Counted from the first letter of the stretch, positions 32,293 through 45,702 are shown. The stretch: 64,000 nucleotides of DNA from Rhipicephalus microplus (GCF_043290135.1 NW_027464589.1:6081001-6145000), one strand, 5' to 3'. A program made the numbers and translations. Notes: a model not told the origin generated them from the sequence alone.

Positions 32293-32580
32293 CCATATAG
32301 GAGAACCTTTGCTCGCATCCATGTAGGACTGTTTATATGTATATATGCTATTGTTTTTTTCATATTTTTATTTGTACCAACTACGTGGAAAGTGGTAGCC
32401 GCCGCCAAGTAACGGTGACAAAAACTCCTTCATTTATTTTCTTTTTCAATAAAAAATATGCAGTTAATAAGCCAGATAGAGCACTGTGCCATTCACGGAA
32501 TATACTAAGAAAAGCTGACCTGTTACCATTGTTTAACTTTAAATGCGACCCATTTCTTAGTGAGCTTCTGTGACTTTGAA
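32293..32580. other. AT-rich spacer, nothing recognised
   Basis: A short stretch between the LTR and the microsatellite. A 78-codon open frame has no recognisable similarity. Confidence 0.5.
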
Positions 32581-32825
32581 CCTACCTACCTACCTACCTA
32601 CCTACCTACCTACCTACCTACCTACCTACCTACCTACCTACCTACCTACCTACCTACCTACCTACCTACCTACCTACCTACCTACCTACCTACCTACCTA
32701 CCTACCTACCTACCTACCTACCTACCTACCTACCTACCTACCTACCTACCTACCTACCTACCTACCTACCTACCTACCTACCTACCTACCTACCTACCTA
32801 CCTACCTACCTACCTACCTACCTAC

Positions 32826-32911
<86 letters not shown>
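32581..32911. repeat. compound microsatellite (CCTA)62 (TCTA)~20
   Basis: 248 bp of pure CCTA followed by about 83 bp of pure TCTA, then a degenerate end. The [12 protein letters not shown] open frames here are artefacts of the repeat. Confidence 0.98.
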
Positions 32912-35457
<2,546 letters not shown>

Positions 35458-36098
35458 CATAACGCGAAAATTTGACCCAGGACAAGAAAAGGAACAAAGG
35501 CGAGTGCTCACTTCCAACAAGATTTATCTTGAAGAGCAGACACATATATACTCTTGAAATGCAAGAAACAGACAAATCATTCAAAAAAACCACAACTGCC
35601 ATGGACGAAAACCTTACATCCTCACGAAAGACAATTAGTTTTGACAAATCCTAGAGAGAGAGTGAGAGAAAGTGCTGATGGAGTTCAACTCTAGTCTACA
35701 AAGTCTTTTTCGCCACGACAATTTCTCTTGTAGTTGTTTTCCCCAATGATAATGGTGTCACACAAAAGTGGTTTGGAGCCACACCTGCTGCAGTGCAAAG
35801 CCAAGAAACGATTGCTACCATTCTTCAGTTTACAAGCGTGTTCATTGCAGCATGTGTGGCTGCAAACTGCTTTTGCACGACACCATTATCGCTGGAAGAA
35901 AAAAACAACAAATAAAATGACAAGAGAAATTATCGAGGCAAAGGGGATTTGTAGACTAGAGCTGAACTGCGTCAGCACTCTGTCTCTCTTGGGCTATGTC
36001 AAAACGAATTGTCTTTCTTGAGAACATAAGATATTTGCGCATGGCATTTGTGGGCTTCTTGAATGATTTGCCTGTTTTTCACATTTCAGGAGTATATA

Positions 36099-37182
36099 TG
36101 TGACGCTATGATGACTGGGTGACGTGGCCTGGCTCATACGCCATGTTTATTCCATCTATCACGTCTTCCTTCTCTGCCTCTACCGACCATCGCTTCTTAC
36201 GTCACACGCTTCTTACGTGTCATAAGAAGTCGCACCTGTGCTTTTGTTTTCATTGTTGGCAGTGAGGTTGCATACTAGATTCACGTCACTTCGATCTTGT
36301 AATTGATTAACGCTAGACTCTTCTGCAGAAGACTTTCCTTCACAAGATGCTGATTGTGAATGCTTCTGTCTTTGTGGCACTGCTGAGCTGAATGCCAAGT
36401 CAGTTTGCAAAGTACGCATGCGGCATGAGGTATTAAATGCATCTCGGTCATCAATAGTGGATTCAATTCTTTTATGCAGCAGTGAGTTGAGCATTGGTGA
36501 TATATCCGCGGATGAGGAACCAGGTGGAAGGTTGGGAACATGACCACGTGGTCTTTCCGTGAGCATGTGGCTAACTTCACCTGACGGGAATGGTACATTC
36601 ATGCTCTGTACTCGAGTGCGTGAAGGCTGCTTATGACTGCGATGACTGAGTTTGAATGCACTGAGAGTGCGTGAGCTAATCGAATCTTCATTATAGTCTT
36701 GAAACCAGATGATCATTCCTTCTTTTATCTTTTGCCAAGACTCGTCGTTGTCGAATATGTGGGTGACGTAAAACTTAAATGCCTCACCGGTGACATAGTC
36801 GCTGAAGTTCGTAACCATCTCCCATTCCGACCAAGATGCAGCGGTAGCGTGAAGCTCGAACAGGTCGAACCAGTCCTGTACAGGTCCATCGTCCGCTGCT
36901 CCGGTGTACTTGGGGATGGGAAGGTCGGTCGGTGGTTCTGCCATGATGCCGGTTACTGCTTGCGCTTGAGATCACCTCTTCTGTGGTCGATATTCAGTTG
37001 AGGCGTATTGCCGGTGGCTTCGTGAATGATGTGTGGCTGACGAGCGGTGGCCAGGTCTTCATCCTGCCGACTCGTGTGACGCTATGATGACTGGGTGACG
37101 TGGCCTGGCTCATACGCCATGTTTATTCTATCTCTCACGTCTTCCTTCTCTGCCTCTACCGACCATCGCTTCTTACGTCACA
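36099..37182 (-). mobile_element. 1.1-kb mini LTR element with a Gag-like ORF
   Basis: Two 108-bp LTRs (36099-36206, 37075-37182; TGTGACGC...TTACGTCACA) with very few differences. A TATA duplication is inferred by comparison with the uninterrupted copy at 61995-62030. The only gene is a 243-codon Gag-like ORF on the minus strand. I see no convincing TGG primer site or purine tract, so the priming mechanism is unclear. Confidence 0.85.
36213..36944 (-). CDS. gag: Gag N-terminal-like protein of the mini LTR element
   Basis: 243 residues, start MAEPPTDLPIPKY. Residues 8-100 (DDGPVQDWFDLFELHA, VTNFSDYVTGEAFKFYV, WQKIKEGMI) have the pattern of a retrotransposon Gag capsid N-terminal region: a W-x2-F-E motif, then short helices. 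The C-terminal half is Ser-rich, with no zinc knuckle and no protease. It is uninterrupted. It may act as a structural partner for, or a competitor of, a related full-length Gag. That role is inference. Confidence 0.7.
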   Translation of the reverse strand: MAEPPTDLPIPKYTGAADDGPVQDWFDLFELHATAASWSEWEMVTNFSDYVTGEAFKFYVTHIFDNDESWQKIKEGMIIWFQDYNEDSISSRTLSAFKLSHRSHKQPSRTRVQSMNVPFPSGEVSHMLTERPRGHVPNLPPGSSSADISPMLNSLLHKRIESTIDDRDAFNTSCRMRTLQTDLAFSSAVPQRQKHSQSASCEGKSSAEESSVNQLQDRSDVNLVCNLTANNENKSTGATSYDT

Positions 37183-37336
37183 TATATGTGTTCGCTCTTC
37201 AAGATAAATCTTGTTGGAAGTAAGCACTTGTCTTTGTTCCTTCTCTTGTCCGGGGTCAAATTTTTGTGCGGTGTGATCAGTTATGCATTACCAACATGCC
37301 TAACTTCATACTTTCGATCCCTGAAGTCAGTCCTTA

Positions 37337-38258
37337 AAGGGCCACTCACCAGGTCCCATAAAAAATTTTAGTTAGACTGTGGAAGTTGTTGTGTGTCCGA
37401 CGGAGAGCATTATACCACAAAAAGTGTTTCAATCGGTTCATTATGAGCTGAGAAAACAGTTTTTTTTAACAGCAGGAAACAAGGATGAAAGGAGACAAGC
37501 CCAAAACCCTTGCCACTCCCCCGTGTAGCCTTCGCAAGACAAATCTCTTTCCTATCCTCTCCAGCATCCAACCAAGAGGTCAGGTGCACATGACGTGCTC
37601 AAACAAGCCCAACCCCCGAGCACACGAGCATTGCTGTTTTGTTTACCAGCGTTATTTTGGTCTACTGCCTGTTTCTGCGAGATTGTTTGGAAACGCTGGT
37701 TTTGATGCGGTTGGGAAGATGAGCATAATGAGTGCTCGAATGCGAAGGACCATTATTTTTTCCAGGACAGGCGTCTGCTTGATGCAGTAACCGCGGGGAC
37801 GCAAACGCATGCGAAACGCCGGCACACCAGCTCCGAATCTCGTTGCAATTCACAGGAAAAAAATGAAAAAGACAAACACATTGACATATTGCGTCTCAGT
37901 ATGTATCCGAAGTTTTATTAATTTCTTTAGGCAACAAATTACATTAACTACGCATGTCACGATAAAGACTTTTCGCCATGTTCCGTGCCACTGTTGGCAG
38001 CGTCAGTGCACAGTCGTCTACATAGAGGACCAACATCACTGCACTGCTGTGTATGTAGGGCGATTCATACGTGCACATCATACCCTCCTTTTCTGGTCGC
38101 GCGCCCGGAAAAAAAAAAGGAAGAGAAGCGTTCGTCTTGAAATTTGACCCATTTCCGCGGCGCATATCGTTGCAAAGTTTGGCAGACGGGACCACAAACT
38201 TCCGATGTACGCATTGTGCTTGTCAGCTCAAAATTTTCAAACCCGGTGAGTGGCCCTT
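37337..38258. mobile_element. 922-bp TIR element/MITE (AAGGGCCACTCACC ends, TA flanks)
   Basis: The left end AAGGGCCACTCACC and right end GGTGAGTGGCCCTT are inverted and both are flanked by TA (37335-37336, 38259-38260). The first 689 bp recur inverted at 61181-61858, where they lead directly into MULE coding sequence. This unit is therefore either an internal-deletion derivative of the MULE or a module within its terminal repeat. It has no ORF of its own. Confidence 0.75.
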
Positions 38259-38343
38259 TAGAGAAAAACAAAAATTTAAGGAGGAGACATGAAAGATGGT
38301 TGGAAATTTTACCGTATGTCTACACAAAAATGGAACGCTATTA

Positions 38344-39831
38344 TTAATTAGGAGAACATATCTTTTCCTTGGCAACCAGCAAACATGATTTAGAACACAC
38401 GAATACTTTTTTGTCCAAGTTAGCTGCTAAAGAGCCGAGACAAGCTCCGTGAAATCCTCTTGAACAACCTGCACAAGTAATGTCCAATACTATCCCACTA
38501 TATTGTGGTTGCCGGCAGACACAATGTAACTTGTAAATACTATCTCTTGGCTGTACACGAGCAGCCATGGAGTTTATGAGGGGAAAGTCTTCGATCATAC
38601 CATTCTGTATGCATTGCAGCAAATGATTGCATAGCATAACTTGGTTAAGATTCAAAGTTTCTGGTTTTCTGCCTGACGGTATATAATACACGTTAGCAAT
38701 TGCAAACAAGCCACAGTCAAGTGTGTTGCACTGGTTTTGTGCCTTGATAGTTTGAATGGTTAATGTTGGCGATTGTAATTTTAGAATATGACAGATTTGC
38801 CTAACAGCGTCAGGAGGGGTATCTTGATCAATTGAATCATATATGAAGACTGTGTTTTTGTCGGCACCGACATTTGTTACTGTAAACCAATGATTGGGGT
38901 TCTGAATATGCAAGATTTGAACAAAAGGGCCTTTGATTTGAGTGAGTTGTAAATGTTGGCCCAGTAAGACATCTTGAAACCGACACAAGTAGGATATTTT
39001 TTCCTAAATACTGTGCCACATTGATTACGTTATCTGATATGGAGGTGCCCTGTACCAGAACATTTAAATATTTATCTGGAAGAGAATACCGTTTGTAGAC
39101 ATTTAGCATATCTATTTTGACAGTCGCAAGGCCTACCTTTTTTACCTGATTTGGGAAAAGTTTACGCTTGACAGCTCTCACTTTATTTGGCCAGCCCCTT
39201 CTTGCTTTAACCAAAGGTACCACAAGTTTTGTACTGTTAGAATGCCCAAGATAGCTTGTGGCAGTAGTTTGTGCTAAATGAGCCGGTGCAGCCTTTATGC
39301 CGGTTGAAGTTTGGTTACGAGGAAATGTGGTTAAATTTTTGAAGAAAGCCTCACAGGACGAAAGTTTTCCATTAACTCGTTCTCACCAAAATTAAATGTT
39401 AGCAACGGTTTTGGACATTTCGCAAAGACTCTTATAAACATAAGCATACTTCTTAGTGCAGTGTCAAGCTTCACACAGAGTGGTGACTTAATGCTCATTG
39501 TTACCACTGGTGTGGCACTACTGGTTGTGCAGCTGTCACTCAGGAAAGGATCCTTGCACCACTTGTCTGGTATGCAAGCCTTGTCGAAAAGGTCTTGCTT
39601 GGTAAAGTCACGCACTGCAAAAATATGTGTGCAAGGCAGAGTGTACCGGTTATAAAAAGCACATGTGCAAGAAGTCAAGCACAATGAAACACTGTACTGT
39701 GATCTTGGTGAAACTACAACATAAGAAATAGGAGTGGACATGACTTGATAACTTACATATTTACACTTCTCATACTGCTCTAGTACTTTACTTGTAGCCT
39801 CAAAAGTGCAATTACGGGGCAAATCTAGCTG
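38344..39831 (-). pseudogene. MULE C-terminal part: SWIM finger, Ulp1-like protease, PHD finger
   Basis: From 39831 down. The SWIM zinc finger CTCAFYNRYTLPCTH (C-x-C...C-x-H, about 39625-39685) is typical of MULE transposases. A low-conservation linker follows a frameshift near 39340. An Ulp1/C48-type cysteine protease has NHWFTVTN (His, about 38895), VFIYDSID (Asp), and TLDCGLFAIANVYY (Cys, about 38720). A PHD finger has CVCRQPQYSG...CAGCSRGFHGAC...FVCSKSC (about 38370-38520). It ends at TAA near 38344-38346. A second shift lies in an A-run near 38998. Ulp1 domains are known in some plant MULEs; the added PHD finger is what I see here. Confidence 0.82.
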
Positions 39832-39836
39832 AAATA

Positions 39837-40102
39837 TTGTTGTATTCTGGGTTTCCGGTTTCGGTTTCGAAATGACGTGAGGATGCCAGGGGGCACCGCT
39901 CTGGCATCTAGGATTTCAAGGCGACTGTAAAATAAAATCAGAGTGTGTGTTGGGTAACCGTGGAGTGCGGTTGTTGCTCCTTTCTTCGGCGCTTCGCGCC
40001 AACCCGCGTGTTCGGGCTGGTCGGTGTCCCCGCCAGCCGCGTACGTCTCCGTCAGCCGTCTGCTTCTTCTGCTTCGTCGGAAACAGCCAGCCCCCAACAC
40101 AG
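39837..40102 (+). repeat. 5' LTR of Gypsy copy 4
   Basis: 266 bp. Inferred from the AAATA duplication, the LTR runs TTGTTGT...ACACAGC, with an inner TGTTG/CAACA pair. Ends that are not strictly TG...CA are unusual; the boundary is uncertain by a few bases. Confidence 0.75.
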
Positions 40103-40389
40103 CAATGGCGACGAGGACTTGTAAGAACCCATTTCGTTCTCCATGTTCGTCTTTTTCTTGCTTGTAACGGACCTACCCTGATAACCCTAGACGCTCGTTC
40201 TTCCCACCTTGGTGGCTACTGCGTGCTGCGTCGCTTAATTTCTTCATTCAGCTACGCCGCCTCTGCCTTCGTCTTCAAACAATGTACTGGCGGCATTTTC
40301 TTCTCGTCAGCACCTCTCCATTCTTCTTGCTTGAAATGGGGTCTCCTATTCCATCTCCCCTATTTCTTCATTCGCCCGGAGACCCGCCA

Positions 40390-41230
40390 CTTCCGTGGGA
40401 GGACTAGAAATTGGTGTTTCAGGCCTACGCAGACGCGGTCGGGGAGGACGCCAGCAAGCCCGAGCGTCGCAAGGCCCTGCTGCTCAACGCGTTGGGCCCT
40501 GCCGGGTTAAAGCTCTTCTATACTTTGGAAGCCACCAACGCGTCGCCGACGCCAGCGTCGGGCGATGCCTTCAAGAATGCTGTTGCTCTTTTCGATGAGC
40601 ATTTTAAAGATGTCTCGTGCGATTATCTCGCACGCGTAAAATTCCAAGAAAGGCGACAATTGCCTGGCGAGCCAGTCGCCGAGTTCATTACTTCTCTTCG
40701 AACGCTCGCCGCGTCGTGCGGCTTCGGCGCGCTCGAGGACGATATGATCCGCCATCAGCTTTTCACCGGGGTAGCCTCGCAAAACGTCCGCTGCCGCATG
40801 CTTCAAAAAGGCTCCTCGATTTCATTATCCGAAACCCTCTCGATTGCGCGAGAGGACGAGCTTATTCGCTCCCAGTTGGAGCAATTAGCTCCACATTCAG
40901 TGCTGCAACTTTCTGCTGCGGGGGGCCAAGGCGGCGGCTCTTTGTTTCACGGGACGCGTCAACATGGCGGCCCTTCATCTTCGTCTCGGCGCGGCGGCCA
41001 ACATGGACGCCTGCCTGCACAGTCCTTCCGTGGCGGCCAACATGGCGGCCTCTCTGCGTCGCGGGGGCGAGGAAGCCGGCAACATGGCGACTCCATTCCG
41101 CCAAATTCTGGTTTTCAGGAACAGCACCAAGCTCCTAACTCGCGTTCGCAATTTTCTTCTCCAAGCGCTACCGCGCATTGCTTTCGTTGCGGATCGGCTC
41201 GGCATTTAGCCAATTTTGCGCAGTGTCCCG
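40390..41230 (+). pseudogene. gag: gag of Gypsy copy 4
   Basis: Readable from about 40390, but a TAG near 40405-40407 replaces a Trp codon, so only the part from 40411 is open. The capsid region (FQAYADAVGED, LDEHF-like and VAEFITSLRTLAASCGFG motifs) is followed by a Gly/Gln/His/Arg-rich tract with several GGQHG repeats (about 40920-41100). A degenerate knuckle CFRCGSARHLANFAQC ends it at about 41180-41227. The GGQHG repeats look like a self-assembly or RNA-binding region, which is an inference. Confidence 0.8.
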
Positions 41231-41236
41231 CGAGAA

Positions 41237-42200
41237 ACCGCATTTGTCTAAGGAAACATATTCCAAGGAAACGATTGATATATTAGGTAATTTTACAGCT
41301 CAGGTCTCCTATCACAGTCGCACTGCTTCCATTACTTTTTATGTAACTGCCAATGGCAGCTCGCTTTTGGGACGTGATGCCAACAGGGCTTTGTCCATCA
41401 ACATCGTCGGTGCGTCTACGACGTGTGCTCAAGACGACGTCCAAGATGACCTTCCGGCCAACGCGCCTTCTGAATTCCACCACCTGTTCACGCGTGAACT
41501 GGGTTGTGTGAGTGGTTTTGTGCATAAAGTGATGCGTCGACCAGGCGTGTGCCCTGTGCGTGCCAAGCTGCGCCGCATTCCTCTTCTTCTCCGTGAGCAA
41601 GTCTCTGCGGAACTGTCTCGCCTTCAAGCCAGCGGAATCATCGAGCCTGTCTCTGCTTCCGACTGGGTTTCTCCACTGGTCGTCATCAAGAAAAAAGATG
41701 GATCCCTTCGACTATGCGTCGACTTACGAGAACCGAACAAGGCGATTGTCGTAGACGGTTTTTCGCTTCCTCACATTGAAGAACTGCTTCATCAGCTCTC
41801 CGGAGCGGTATGTTTCTCCAAGCTGGACCTCGCGTCCGCTTATCACCAAGTTGAACTTTGTGAGTGCAGTAGAGACTTAACCACATTTATATCGCACGAA
41901 GGCTTGTTTCGGTTTCGCCGCGTGTGTTTCGGGCTTGCATCTGCCCCTGCAGTGTTTCAGAAAATGATGTCAATTATTCTTAAGGGTCGTAATGGCGCTC
42001 TTTGTTACTTGGATGACATTTTAGTGTGGGGACGTACTCGCAAAGAGCACGATGCTAACTTACATACTGTTCTCAACCGCATCAGTGAATGTGGTATGAA
42101 ACTTAAATACAAGTGCATTTTTTTTCTGTGAATGAGTTACAATTTCTAGGACATAATGTCAGTTCCCGCGGCTTGACACCTGTGAAATCTAAAGTTCAGG
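41237..42200 (+). pseudogene. pol: RT of Gypsy copy 4, protease missing
   Basis: Begins ETYSKETIDILGNFTAQV immediately after the gag knuckle. The protease DTG segment expected between them is absent, so 41220-41245 is a deletion junction. RT is complete to the thumb: KKKDGSLRLCVDLREPNK, FSKLDLASAYHQV, FGLASAPAVF and the catalytic CYLDDILVWG (about 42004-42033). A frame change in a T8 run near 42117 ends the open frame. Confidence 0.87.
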
Positions 42201-44443
42201 CCATTGTCAATGCCCCAGGTCTACTGATGCCAAAACCTTGCAATCCTGTTTAGGTCTTGTTGGTTATTATGCCAAGTTTGTTCCTCACTATGGTGATGTT
42301 GTTGAACCACTGCGTAGTTTACTTCGACAAGCACAGCCTTTTAACTGGTCAGCTGAAGCTGAGCGGAGCTTCATTCGAGTTAAGTCAATACTGGCCTCAA
42401 AGCCAGCTGTTAGTATTTTCAATGAGAAGCTTCCCATCGTCATCACGACGGATGCGTCCGATGTTGGACTGGGAGCAGTGTTTCAACAACTCAGAGGTGA
42501 TCAGCTGATCACTATCGCTTTTGCATCTCGTACGTTGATCCCTGCCGAACGCAGATATTCAGTAGGAGAGCGTGAAGCTCTCGCGTGTCTTTTTGCCTGT
42601 GAGAAATGGCATGTTTACTTGTGGGGCCGGCACTTCACATTACATACAGATCACCAAGCAATAGTTGCTCTTCTTTCTGCAGGATCCGAAGGCCGCCGTC
42701 CCATTCGCATTTCCCGTTGGTGTGCCAAACTCGTGTATTATAGTTTCAGTGTTCAATATTGTAAAGGTTCAAATAACGTGGTTGCTGATGCACTGTCGCG
42801 CCTTCCTCTTCAGATACCGATTACTGAAGAGCGGGATGAGGAAGTTGTTTCATTAGTTACTTCCTGCATTACTAAAGCTGAGCTTCAGGCAGCTACAGCT
42901 GCAGATTCCACTTTGGCTCAAGTTCTCAAATATTTACGTGAAGGATGGCCTTCCAAATGTGCTCTTGCTTCTGAATTCTCGCCTTACTTCACAGTCCGAC
43001 AGGAACAGTCTTGTGTCGAGGACGTGCTTTTCCGCGAAGAACGCATGATTCCCCCTGCTTCTTTCCGTAACAAGCTAATACAGCTTGCCCATGAGGCCCA
43101 TCCAGGCATTGTCCGCACCAAACAGAATCTCCGAGACGGGTACTGGTGGCCAGCCTTAGACAAGCAGGTCGAGCATGCAGTTTACAACTGCCATATATGT
43201 CAGGCAGCTGACAAGTCTGCCAAACCTGCATTTTCTCCGTTGCAGCCAGTACAGTGGCCTGATCGGCCTTGGCAGAAACTCGGCATGGACATCATCGGTC
43301 CTTTGCATCGTGTTCCGCAAAATTCTCGGTTCATTGTTTCTCTCATTGACTACCATTCCAAATGGCCAGAGCTTTGTTTCACACATACGATTACTTCTGA
43401 GGTCATCATTGAGTTTCTGTCTTCAATCTTCAGCCGGGAAGGTTTTCCTGATGCCATAGTTACGGACAATGGTCCACAGTTTCAGTCCCAACATTTCGAG
43501 GCTTTTCCTTCACAACGAGGAATTCAGCACTTGAGGTCATCAGTTTTCTATCCCCAATCAAATGGGCAAATCGAGCGCTTTAATCGCGTTCTGAAGGAAC
43601 ATATCCAGATTTCCCAATTAGAGCACCGTCCCCTCAAGCAAGTCTTGACTGAATGCTTAGCTTCGTACAGGTTCACACCACAAGGCACCACAGGAGTGTC
43701 TCCTGCTCAACTTCTCCACGGTAGGCAACCGCGAGTTGCTCTCAACATAGTCTCTTTGCCTCGTAACATAGCAGTGTCTTCTCCTGATCAAATCCGTACC
43801 AGAGTTTTTTCTCATCAACAGGCAATAAAAAAGTATGTCGACACCCGTCGAGGTGCAAAGCAGTCCAAAGTTCGTACTGGCGATCTAGTCAAGGTTCGTG
43901 TGCCAGGCAAGCGTCCCAAGTATCAGGGTCCTTACAAAGTCTTGGGCCAGGTTAGCCCCACTTCGTTTCGCTTAAGTGATGGTAACATCTGGAATGCTTC
44001 GCGCCTTGTTATTTTTCATACGGATTCGCCTTCAACACCTAAAAGTCTTCCCCATCATGTTCCGTCCGCGCCTTTCAACTATTCATCAGATTATTGCATG
44101 TGGCCTCCATGCACAGGCATTTCTTCTTCTACGGGGGAGGAGTTAGCAGGCGGTGTCGCTGGTTCAAGTACACCAAGTCTTACGGTTCACTTCGAACCTT
44201 CAAATACGGCTGAGACTGTTGAACCGGACTCTGGTCCGCGAAATTCTTCCGAAGCTCATGCTGCGAGCTCTGATGAGACCGCGAATTTTAACTCTCGTTC
44301 AGAGCCTATCTTCCACTGATCTGGATGTGTCACATCAGAGCAGAAGTGACCAAGGTGCAGAGACACCTGATTCTACACCCAAAAGGGCCCGCCCTAAGCG
44401 GAAGTGGCAGAAGCCCCGTCGGTTCGAAGACTATGCGATGTAG
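42201..44443 (+). pseudogene. pol: RNase H and integrase of Gypsy copy 4
   Basis: Open from 42238 to 44319 (about 693 codons). RNase H has TTDASDVGLGAVFQQ, SVGEREALACLF and the TDHQAIV box. Integrase has HPGIVRTKQN...CHICQ, then D (MDIIGPL), D (TDNGPQF) and E (NGQIERFNR), all intact. A frame change near 44300 moves the basic C-terminus (KRARPKRKWQKPRR) into another frame ending at 44443. This is the best preserved Gypsy integrase here. Confidence 0.88.
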
Positions 44444-44636
44444 AACTCTTGTTCCGAACAGTTGTGTACATTTTTTTTGTTTGTCAGTGCATTTTCAGGA
44501 CTAGTAGTGTGTGAGTTCGGTGTGCTGTGCTCCGAATTTTCATGTGTTCTAACGTACATACCTTGTATATACTTTTGTATCGATCATGTATAAATATAAG
44601 CAGTGTATAGGTGAACGTTTTTCGAGGAGGGGATGG

Positions 44637-44891
44637 TTGTTGTGTTCTGGATTTCTGTTTTGGATTGACATGTGAGGATGCAAGGGGGCGCCGCTCTGGC
44701 ATCGAGGATTTCAAGGCGACTGTAAAATAAACAGAGTGTGTTGGGTAACCGTGGTGTGCGGTTGTGCTTTCTTTAGGCGCTTCGCGCCAACCCGCGTGTT
44801 CGGGCTGGTCGGTGTCCCCGCCGGCCGCGTACGTCTCCGTCGGCCGTCTTCTTCTTCTGCTTCGTCGGAACCAGCCAGCCCCCAACACAGC
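44637..44891 (+). repeat. 3' LTR of Gypsy copy 4
   Basis: 255 bp, matches 39837-40102 with small indels and substitutions; follows the purine tract directly. Confidence 0.85.
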
Positions 44892-45385
44892 AAATAGGTC
44901 ATAAAAATCATTTACTTTTAGCTTCAGCTTTATTTCTTTAAGCTTAAAGAACTGTAGAGATAAAGAATCATTATCAATGTAACCTATCAATGCTTCTATT
45001 GCTTGAACCAAATGCATGCTTGAAGAAAGATATGCTAAGATATGTTGCCGGGCTAGATGGTTGGGGTTCAGAGTGATAATTTTTAATATTTTGATTGTGG
45101 CACTCAATGCGATTATTAGTATTATTGCCAAATGTAGGAAGGGCTTGCCGATGTGCATGTACCTACACTTCCTTACACAAGTGCCATTTTGCATATAGTA
45201 AGAAATGAAATCTGTGCAAGTCATAGCTTGAAGGTCAGCAAGCTTATCGAAGTAGTCTTGCTCAGTGGGAAAGTAAACTAAGCTTTTTAAGAGAGGAAGC
45301 AACTGATCACTTTGCTGTCTAGCTTTTTCATTAAACTTTTGCTGGAAATAGTGCAACACATGCTACGTACACAAAAGTATGTTAG
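44892..45385 (-). pseudogene. MULE transposase core, C-terminal half
   Basis: Read from 45385 down: ILLCT, a TAG near 45356-45358 where a Phe would be expected, then HVLHYFQQKFNEKARQQ, KLADLQAMTCTDFISYY and HLVQAIEALIGYID, ending DFYDLF at the Gypsy junction. The LLC-x-x-HVLxxF pattern is a hallmark of MULE/ZSWIM-type transposases. It joins 45555-45694 upstream and 38344-39831 downstream. Confidence 0.75.
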
Positions 45386-45397
45386 AATTAGGAAGAA

Positions 45398-45542
45398 GCA
45401 AGACTGAAAGTTGGGCTAGTTGGTGATACATTTTGGACAGAAACAGCACACAAACTCACAGGACGAAGAAAAGAGGCACAAACAAGCGCTTGCTTGTGTC
45501 TATTCTCTTCGTCCCGTGAGTTTGTGCGCTGTTTTTGTCCAT
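45398..45542. mobile_element. 145-bp SINE/foldback with 12-bp target duplication
   Basis: Flanked by AATTAGGAAGAA at 45386-45397 and 45543-45554. The body contains TGGGCTAGTTGG (about 45411-45422), close to a tRNA A box, and two 53-bp inverted arms (45435-45487, 45488-45540; imperfect). The long duplication suggests LINE-type target-primed insertion. No B box is evident. Confidence 0.8.
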
Positions 45543-45554
45543 AATTAGGAAGAA

Positions 45555-45694
45555 TTCTGATTAAAATATGCAGTTCATTGAGATCTTTATCAATCATCAC
45601 TATTTTGCAAGCAGACTCAACAAATAGGTTGAAATCTACAAACTTCGGGAACATGGGCTCAACAATTTCAGTCGTTTCATTTAGTAAGAAGGCA
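45555..45694 (-). pseudogene. MULE transposase core, middle fragment
   Basis: About 46 codons: AFLLNETTEIVEPMF, VDFNLFVESACKIVMIDK and DLNELHILIRILPN. The IDKDLNE segment is the second conserved acidic position of MULE DDE cores. It ends exactly at the CR1-like LINE on one side and at the SINE on the other. Confidence 0.75.
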
Positions 45695-45702
45695 TTTCGT
45701 GA

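Larger units (their letters stand above)
35458..37275. mobile_element. foldback module, split by a mini-LTR element
   Basis: Excluding 36099-37182 this is about 730 bp and largely self-complementary. The left end (ATTTGACCCAGGACAAG at about 35467) recurs inverted at about 37240-37260. The inner unit 35545-36098 starts ATATATACTC and ends GAGTATATAT with long imperfect arms. An inverted copy lies at 61925-62572 on the far side of the MULE fragments. No coding capacity. Confidence 0.75.
39837..44891 (+). mobile_element. Gypsy retrotransposon, copy 4, inserted in the MULE
   Basis: 5,055 bp flanked by AAATA (39832-39836, 44892-44896), a 5-bp target duplication that fits the broken MULE reading frame on both sides. 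LTRs are 39837-40102 and 44637-44891, with a purine tract GAGGAGGGGATGG (44624-44636). The primer site TGGCGACGAGGA (40105-40116) matches a tRNA-Ser end. Gag, RT, RNase H and integrase are present, but the protease is deleted and the frame is shifted several times. The family differs from copies 1-3. Confidence 0.9.

Noticed and set aside
32581..32911. CRISPR-like array
   Set aside because: It is a pure 4-bp microsatellite with no spacers. The 94-bp repeats at 54060 and the 234-bp repeats at 9735 are also plain tandem repeats in a eukaryotic genome.
38344..38990. Host SENP/Ulp1-type gene
   Set aside because: It is fused to a PHD finger and follows a SWIM finger and MULE core on the same strand, is frameshifted, and lies between transposon terminal repeats.
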